Assembly: GCA_030042855.1 (NCBI GenBank)
Contig: JASHYU010000045.1
Span: forward strand, 1-10,334
Length of the DNA stretch: 10,334 nt
Direction of reading: 5' to 3'
From: Thermoplasmata archaeon
GTDB taxonomy: Archaea > Thermoplasmatota > Thermoplasmata > UBA184
Part shown: positions 6,781 to 10,334 of the stretch, in pieces
How the letters are laid out: the number at the start of each line of letters is the position of its first letter
Position numbering within the stretch: the first letter of the stretch is position 1
The notes under the pieces: model-generated
What the model saw: only the letters and a program-made list of their open reading frames with translations
Database searches by the model: none
What the model was told of the DNA's origin: nothing
Program-made: the position numbers and the translations under genes

Positions 6781-8121
6781 GTGGTCCTCGATTCACTGGG
6801 CAAGTCGCTGCGGGGGGTCCTCCAGAAGATCGCCCGCGGGTCGGTCGTCGACGAAGCCCTCCTGGCCGAGGTCGTGCGGGACATCCAGCGGGCGTTGCTG
6901 CAGGCCGACGTCAACGTCCAGCTGGCGCTCGACCTGACGCAGCGGGTCCGCCGACGCGCGACCGAGGAAAAGCCCCCCGCGGGCGCCAGCCTCCGCGACT
7001 TCCTGATCCGGATCATCTACGAGGAAGTCCGGGGGATCCTGGGGAAGGATCGGCCGTTCGAGGTGAAGGCGAAGCGGATCCTGCTCGCCGGCCTCTTCGG
7101 CCAGGGCAAGACGACCACGGCCGGCAAGCTCGCGCGGTACTTTCAGAAGCGGGGCGTTCGCGTCGGCCTGGTCGCGGCGGACGTCCACCGACCGGCCGCG
7201 ATCGACCAGTTGGAGCAGCTCTCGAAGAAGGTCGGCTGCGAGTTCTACGCGAACCGCTCGGAGCCGCGCGCCGAGGTGATCGTCCAGGAGGCGCTCGCTC
7301 GACTCCCCCCGCATCTCGCCGTGATCGTCGACACCGCGGGGCGGAGCGGCATCGACGCGGAGCTGGTCGAGGAACTCAAGCGGGTCCGAGCCGCTCTCCA
7401 GCCGGACGAGGTGCTGCTCGTCCTGGACGCGGCGATGGGCCAGACCGCCGGCCGCAGTGCCGAGGCCTTCCACAAGGCGGTCGGCCTCACCGGCGTCGTC
7501 CTCACCAAACTCGACGGCTCCGCGAAGGGAGGCGGCGCCCTCTCGGCCGTCGCGAAGAGCGGCGCGCCGATCCTGTTCATCGGCACGGGCGAGCACCTCG
7601 ACGAGCTCGAGCTGTTCGAACCCACCCGCTTCGTCTCCCGGCTCCTCGGGATGGGCGATATCCAGACGCTGCTCGAGCGGTTCGAGGAGCTCTCGAACAA
7701 GGAAGCGGCGGAGAAGGCCGCGAAGAACCTCATGAGCGGGCACTTCACCCTGCGCGACATGCGGACCCAGCTCGACTCGCTGGGCCAAATGGGGCCGGTT
7801 TCGAAGATCCTCTCGATGTTCCCCTCGTTCGTCGGGCCGAAGGTCGACCCGAAGACGCTCGACGAGACCCAGGCCCGGTTGCGGCGGTTCCGGGCGATCA
7901 TGGATTCGATGACGCCCGAGGAGCTCGACAACCCGCAGATCCTGAAGGCCGAGCGGATCCACCGGGTCGCTCGGGGGAGCGGGCAGAAGGCGACGGAGGT
8001 CCGCGCGCTGTTGAAGCAGTACGAGACCACGAAGAAGGCGGCCCACGGGCTCGCCTCCAACCGCCGCCTGCGCCGCCAGATGGAGAAGCAGTTCGGCCTG
8101 GGCGAAGCTCCGGCCGAGTAG
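6781..8121 (+). CDS. srp54: Signal recognition particle protein SRP54
   Basis: The SRP GTPase binds 7S RNA and hydrophobic signal sequences and delivers ribosomes to the FtsY receptor at the membrane. At 446 aa it is the normal archaeal length and appears complete. The N domain (about 1-90) is a four-helix bundle with the DIQRALLQADVNVQL segment. The G domain shows the P-loop GLFGQGKTTT (104-113), ADVHRPAAIDQL (133-144), DTAGR (184-188), TKLDGSAKGGGALS (242-255) and the FIGTGEHLDELELF closing loop. The M domain (about 315-440) has the Met-containing finger region LDSLGQMGPVSKILSMFP, and an RNA-binding helix region at IHRVARGSGQKATEVRALL (393-411). The GTG start is supported by GGAG 7 bases upstream and by the conserved LDSLGKSLRGVL N-terminus. 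It heads the rightward cluster; the next gene begins 15 bases after its stop. Confidence 0.98.
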   Translation: MVLDSLGKSLRGVLQKIARGSVVDEALLAEVVRDIQRALLQADVNVQLALDLTQRVRRRATEEKPPAGASLRDFLIRIIYEEVRGILGKDRPFEVKAKRILLAGLFGQGKTTTAGKLARYFQKRGVRVGLVAADVHRPAAIDQLEQLSKKVGCEFYANRSEPRAEVIVQEALARLPPHLAVIVDTAGRSGIDAELVEELKRVRAALQPDEVLLVLDAAMGQTAGRSAEAFHKAVGLTGVVLTKLDGSAKGGGALSAVAKSGAPILFIGTGEHLDELELFEPTRFVSRLLGMGDIQTLLERFEELSNKEAAEKAAKNLMSGHFTLRDMRTQLDSLGQMGPVSKILSMFPSFVGPKVDPKTLDETQARLRRFRAIMDSMTPEELDNPQILKAERIHRVARGSGQKATEVRALLKQYETTKKAAHGLASNRRLRRQMEKQFGLGEAPAE

Positions 8122-8136
8122 GGCGCGCCGAGTCCG

Positions 8137-8679
8137 ATGTCCGGGGCCAGCGTTCCCGAGGCGGTTGCGGGATTCCTCCTCATCTTCTTCGTTCCCGGCT
8201 ACGCGCTCACCAAGGCCGTCTTCCCTGAGTGGCGCCTCCGGGGCGCGGGCGCGATCCGGCGCGCGGTCGAGATCGGCACGCTCTCGTTCGTCCTCAGCGT
8301 CGTGCTCACGGTGCTGGTCGGGTACGGCCTCTTGGTCGCCGCCCCGGGAGGCTTCCAGGCCTACTGGAGCGATCCGGTCCTCGAGGCCGTCCTCGCCGGG
8401 ATCGCGGCGGTGGGCTTCGCGGCGGCCTGGGGCCGGGGCGCGTTCCGACGCACGCCGCCGACGGTCCCGCCGCCCGAGGCCTCCCACGCCGAGGAAGGAG
8501 CGTGGGAGCTGTCCCGCGAGCTCGATCGACTGGACACCGAGGCCCGTCGCGTGCGGCACCGGTTGCGCACCGAGGTGCGCGACCCCGCCGAGCGGGATCG
8601 CTTGAACGCCCGCCTCGAGGAGATCCGGTCGGAGACGCTCGAGATCGCCCGACGGCGCGAGGCGGAATATGCCGAGTGA
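8137..8679 (+). CDS. Small membrane protein with DUF1616-like N-terminus and coiled-coil tail
   Basis: A 180-residue protein of unknown function. The N-terminus carries FFVPGYALTKAVFPEWR (about 17-33) followed by a hydrophobic stretch. That resembles the PGYAL...LFP signature and the next membrane segment of DUF1616 proteins; I recognise this from memory and with moderate certainty. Likely membrane helices lie at about 7-28, 46-71 and 83-100. After a Pro-rich linker (about 107-115), residues 120-178 are highly charged and look like a cytoplasmic coiled coil (ELSRELDRLDTEARRVRHRL and onward). It follows srp54 by 15 bases, and its last 11 bases overlap the start of pth2, so all three are probably one operon. 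The context hints at a role near membrane insertion or translation, but nothing in the sequence demonstrates it. Confidence 0.75.
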   Translation: MSGASVPEAVAGFLLIFFVPGYALTKAVFPEWRLRGAGAIRRAVEIGTLSFVLSVVLTVLVGYGLLVAAPGGFQAYWSDPVLEAVLAGIAAVGFAAAWGRGAFRRTPPTVPPPEASHAEEGAWELSRELDRLDTEARRVRHRLRTEVRDPAERDRLNARLEEIRSETLEIARRREAEYAE

Positions 8680-9055
8680 GCGCCGGGCCCGGGCTCCGCC
8701 CGGCGAGTACAAGATGGTCCTCGTCGTGCGGGGAGAGATCCGCCTGACTGCCGGCAAGGCCGCGGTGCAGGTCGCCCACGCCGCCGTGATGCTCGTCGAA
8801 CAGGCGATCGAACGTCGCCGACCCGAGCTCGATGCCTGGCGGGCCCAGGGCCAGAAGAAGATCGCGCTCGTCGCGCCCACGCTCGCGGATCTCGAACACA
8901 TCGAGAGAGACGCCCGGGGCGCGAGGATCCCCACCGCGCTGGTCCAGGACGCGGGTCTCACCGAAGTAGCTCCGGGGACCGTGACGTGCCTCGGACTCGG
9001 TCCGGCGCTCGCCGGGGAACTCGATCCGCTCACGGGCGCGTTGCCGCTGCTCTGA
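8669..9055 (+). CDS. pth2: Peptidyl-tRNA hydrolase, Pth2 family
   Basis: Hydrolyses peptidyl-tRNA released prematurely from ribosomes, recycling the tRNA; Pth2 is the archaeal/eukaryotic class, unrelated in fold to bacterial Pth. The 128 residues cover the family core: YKMVLVVRGEIRL (14-26), AGKAAVQVAHAAV (28-40) with family-conserved K30, Q34 and H37, GQKKIALV (61-68), and QDAGLTEVAPGT (93-104) followed by CLGLGP and a terminal LTGALPLL. ATG 8669 overlaps the upstream stop by 11 bases, consistent with translational coupling. The internal ATG at 8714 is less likely, because the family keeps a Tyr-Lys just before that position. The usual RTDLKM segment reads RGEIRL here, a mild departure. Confidence 0.95.
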   Translation: MPSERRARAPPGEYKMVLVVRGEIRLTAGKAAVQVAHAAVMLVEQAIERRRPELDAWRAQGQKKIALVAPTLADLEHIERDARGARIPTALVQDAGLTEVAPGTVTCLGLGPALAGELDPLTGALPLL

Positions 9056-9136
9056 GCGTCGTGACGGTCGCACCACGCCTCCGCGCGACCCGACCCGCAC
9101 GGGCGAGGCTCCGGGCAGCGCCCGCCGAGAGAAGCC

Positions 9137-9142
9137 TATTTA
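9137..9142 (+). promoter_or_regulatory. TATA box of the 9167 gene, leaderless spacing
   Basis: TATTTA is an isolated AT-rich hexamer whose centre is about 27 bases before GTG 9167. At the usual archaeal TATA-to-start distance, transcription would begin at or within a base of the start codon, implying a leaderless mRNA. No Shine-Dalgarno lies before the GTG, which agrees. The rest of 9056-9166 is featureless to my eye. Confidence 0.6.
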
Positions 9143-9166
9143 CTCGGCTCCCTCCCTCGGTCGATA

Positions 9167-9808
9167 GTGCGCCTCGGCCTGGTCGTCGTCGGGCTTGCGT
9201 TCGTGGTCGTGGGGGCCGGGCTCGTCGTGACGTTCTTCGCCATCTCGTCGGGCGCCCCCCCCGGAGGACTGACGCGGTCGATCAGCGCGGTTCAGGTAAG
9301 CCCGAACTCGACGCAGGTGTGGACGCTCGCGATGGTCTCGACCGACCATGGCTCGTTGACGCTCGTCTGGGCCTCCACCGGCCCGTCCAACGTTACGCTC
9401 GCGCGGGCGGCGGCCTGCTCTTCCGCCTCGGGCCTCTGTCCGGTCACCCCCGCCTTGGTCGTCTGGGACGCTAACACCTCCGGTGCTTGGAGGAACTCCG
9501 GGGGCGTGAGCGCCGCGTATTTCCTTACCGCGACGAGCCACACCTCGCGCGCGGTCGATCTGAACGCGACGCTCTCGGAATCGTACCCGGGGACAGCGTT
9601 CGGCCTGGGTTCTCCCGAGCTGATCCTGCTGACGATCGGCTGCGTGCTGCTCCTCGGAACCGGGGCGGTCGGAGTGTTCCTCGGCTTGTTCCTGCCGGGC
9701 GGCGTGTACCAGCCCCGGCCGCCGCCGCACCGGCGAGTCGAGCTCGACGCCGACCTCGGACCGGAGCCCGAGGAGTTCGAGGAGGATCCGCTCGACGCAC
9801 CGCAGTGA
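9167..9808 (+). CDS. Membrane protein of unknown function with extracytoplasmic domain and acidic tail
   Basis: I do not recognise this 213-residue protein. Residues 2-26 form a membrane helix or uncleaved signal anchor (LGLVVVGLAFVVVGAGLVVTFF). Residues about 30-148 are polar, Ser/Thr/Gly-rich and beta-like, with N-glycosylation-type sequons (NST, NVT, NTS, NAT) and one close cysteine pair, C84 and C91, which could form a disulfide. A second helix spans about 151-176. The tail is Pro-rich, then acidic (about 192-210, mostly Glu and Asp), and presumably cytoplasmic. The predicted topology is therefore an outside domain held by two helices. The GTG start is chosen because it begins the first helix and sits 27 bases after a TATA box. 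It has its own promoter and appears separate from the srp54 cluster. Confidence 0.75.
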   Translation: MRLGLVVVGLAFVVVGAGLVVTFFAISSGAPPGGLTRSISAVQVSPNSTQVWTLAMVSTDHGSLTLVWASTGPSNVTLARAAACSSASGLCPVTPALVVWDANTSGAWRNSGGVSAAYFLTATSHTSRAVDLNATLSESYPGTAFGLGSPELILLTIGCVLLLGTGAVGVFLGLFLPGGVYQPRPPPHRRVELDADLGPEPEEFEEDPLDAPQ

Positions 9809-9887
9809 ATGCCTCCGCCATCGTCGTCGGGTCGGCCGGCGGAGCGCCCCGTCAAGCCGCGCTTGCTCGCGCGCGCAGAATGGAATT

Positions 9888-9904
9888 CTTATATCCATAT
9901 ATAC
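9888..9904 (+). promoter_or_regulatory. Double TATA-like promoter of the peptide permease gene
   Basis: Two adjacent AT boxes, CTTATATC (9888-9895) and CATATATAC (9896-9904), form the most AT-rich patch in the window. Transcription starts would be expected at about 9917 and 9926, leaving a leader of roughly 35-43 bases before ATG 9960. Two overlapping boxes could give alternative starts. This is the longest gene-free gap (9809-9959), and nothing else is recognisable in it apart from the hairpin and ribosome binding site below. Confidence 0.65.
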
Positions 9905-9923
9905 CCGAACCATGTCAGACCGG

Positions 9924-9938
9924 CGGGGGGGGCCCCCG
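9924..9938 (+). promoter_or_regulatory. GC hairpin in the permease leader
   Basis: CGGGGG (9924-9929) and CCCCCG (9933-9938) can pair as a six-base all-GC stem with a GGG loop, ending four bases before the Shine-Dalgarno sequence. In such GC-rich DNA a short perfect stem can arise by chance. Confidence 0.35.
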
Positions 9939-9941
9939 GCG

Positions 9942-9947
9942 GGAGGT
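9942..9947 (+). promoter_or_regulatory. Shine-Dalgarno GGAGGT for the permease
   Basis: GGAGGT lies 12 bases before ATG 9960, a little longer than ideal, and 18 bases before the alternative ATG 9966. It favours 9960 as the start. Confidence 0.5.
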
Positions 9948-9959
9948 CCGTAACGTCCG

Positions 9960-10334
9960 ATGAGGATGTGGATCTATATCGTCCGAAGGATCGCGCTCCT
10001 CGTCCCGGTCCTCATCGGCGTGATGACCATCACCTTCGTGCTGGTCTCCACGATCCCCACCTCGGAGCGAATCGCCTCGTACTACCCCGCGAACCCCCGG
10101 AGCAACCCCAGCTCCCCCACGATCGAGTGTCCCAACAACCCCGCGTTACAGTGCCCGAACCCCGCGTACAAGATCGCGGTGAACGCCCTCAAGCTGAACC
10201 AACCCATTCCCGTCCAGTGGGGTTACTACATGTACAATGCCTTCACGTTCCACTGGGGATACGTCAGCCAGACGAGTACGGTGGGGAAGGGCTACTCCGG
10301 TCTGCCTCCCTTGAAGGGCCTCCCCGTCACCAAC
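9960..10334 (+). CDS. DppB/OppB-type peptide ABC transporter permease, N-terminal 125 residues (cut by window edge)
   Basis: A membrane subunit of a dipeptide/oligopeptide-type ABC importer. The visible N-terminus, YIVRRIALLVPVLIGVMTIT (6-25), is the classic first membrane helix of the DppB family, ending in FVLVSTIP where bacterial members have a PGDP-like turn. Residues 77-101 (LKLNQPIPVQWGYY through HWGYVS) match the family's 'LGLdqPlpvQY...GDLG.S' segment just before the main permease domain. Between them lies an outward-facing loop with C57 and C65 in a Pro/Asn-rich stretch, longer than in common bacterial relatives. The TM-domain core lies beyond the edge. The ATG at 9960 is supported by GGAGGT upstream; ATG 9966 is possible. 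Partner permease, ATPases and binding protein would be expected immediately to the right. Confidence 0.88.
   Translation, partial: MRMWIYIVRRIALLVPVLIGVMTITFVLVSTIPTSERIASYYPANPRSNPSSPTIECPNNPALQCPNPAYKIAVNALKLNQPIPVQWGYYMYNAFTFHWGYVSQTSTVGKGYSGLPPLKGLPVTN

Larger units (their letters stand above)
9912..9953 (+). other. Possible 13-codon upstream ORF before the permease
   Basis: ATG at 9912 opens a frame of 13 codons (MSDRRGGPPAGGP), closed by TAA at 9951-9953. It is in the same frame as the permease, whose ATG follows two codons after the TAA. It is only 17-20 bases downstream of the first TATA box, slightly too close for a leaderless transcript to include its ATG, so it may not be translated. 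It could also be chance. Confidence 0.2.

Noticed and set aside
5073..7016. A minus-strand 647-codon frame overlapping the oxidoreductase gene and the divergent promoter.
   Set aside because: Its composition is shadow-like, and the oxidoreductase in the neighbouring frame has intact cofactor motifs.
6793..9033. A minus-strand open frame of 746 codons across srp54, the DUF1616-like gene and pth2.
   Set aside because: It is antisense to three recognisable plus-strand genes and has no protein-like motifs of its own.
9809..9959. Possible tRNA or small RNA gene in the longest intergenic gap.
   Set aside because: No cloverleaf, T-loop consensus or box C/D motifs could be seen; only promoter-like and leader elements are supported.

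Overview
This looks like an ordinary chromosomal segment from a GC-rich archaeon (GC by eye about two thirds). The archaeal assignment rests on an archaeal-type PheRS pair (alpha subunit with N-terminal winged helices, beta subunit read up to its B5 domain), an archaeal SRP54, a Pth2-class peptidyl-tRNA hydrolase, and isolated AT-rich TATA-like boxes about 27 bases ahead of start codons. A member of Thermoplasmatota is my best guess, because secreted S53 peptidases and this mix of genes fit that phylum. That is inference; no rRNA or other marker is present to settle it.

Layout. The window divides at a divergent promoter region (6653-6780). Leftward from it, all on the minus strand, run an FAD/Fe-S NAD(P)-type oxidoreductase of the glutamate synthase small-subunit family (6652-5189), a membrane-anchored S53 (sedolisin/kumamolisin) acid peptidase (5127-2788), pheS (2764-1235) and pheT (1232 to beyond the left edge). 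Rightward, on the plus strand, run srp54 (6781-8121), a small DUF1616-like membrane protein with a coiled-coil tail (8137-8679), pth2 (8669-9055), a separately promoted two-segment membrane protein of unknown function (9167-9808), and the start of a DppB-type peptide ABC transporter permease (9960 to beyond the right edge).

How the genes relate. pheS and pheT are 2 bases apart and encode the two PheRS subunits. srp54, the DUF1616-like gene and pth2 are nearly contiguous and probably cotranscribed, linking membrane-protein targeting and peptidyl-tRNA recycling to one unknown membrane protein. The secreted peptidase at one end and the peptide importer at the other are a plausible extracellular-proteolysis and peptide-uptake pair, but they lie about 5 kb apart on opposite strands, so this is only suggestive. 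No gap exceeds about 150 bases. I see no RNA genes, mobile elements, CRISPR arrays or long repeats.

I found no convincing new multi-gene system. The points worth a second look are residue-level oddities in otherwise recognisable proteins (PheS substrate pocket, S53 calcium site, FAD-binding GD motif), the unknown membrane protein inside the srp54-pth2 cluster, and the leader of the peptide permease.
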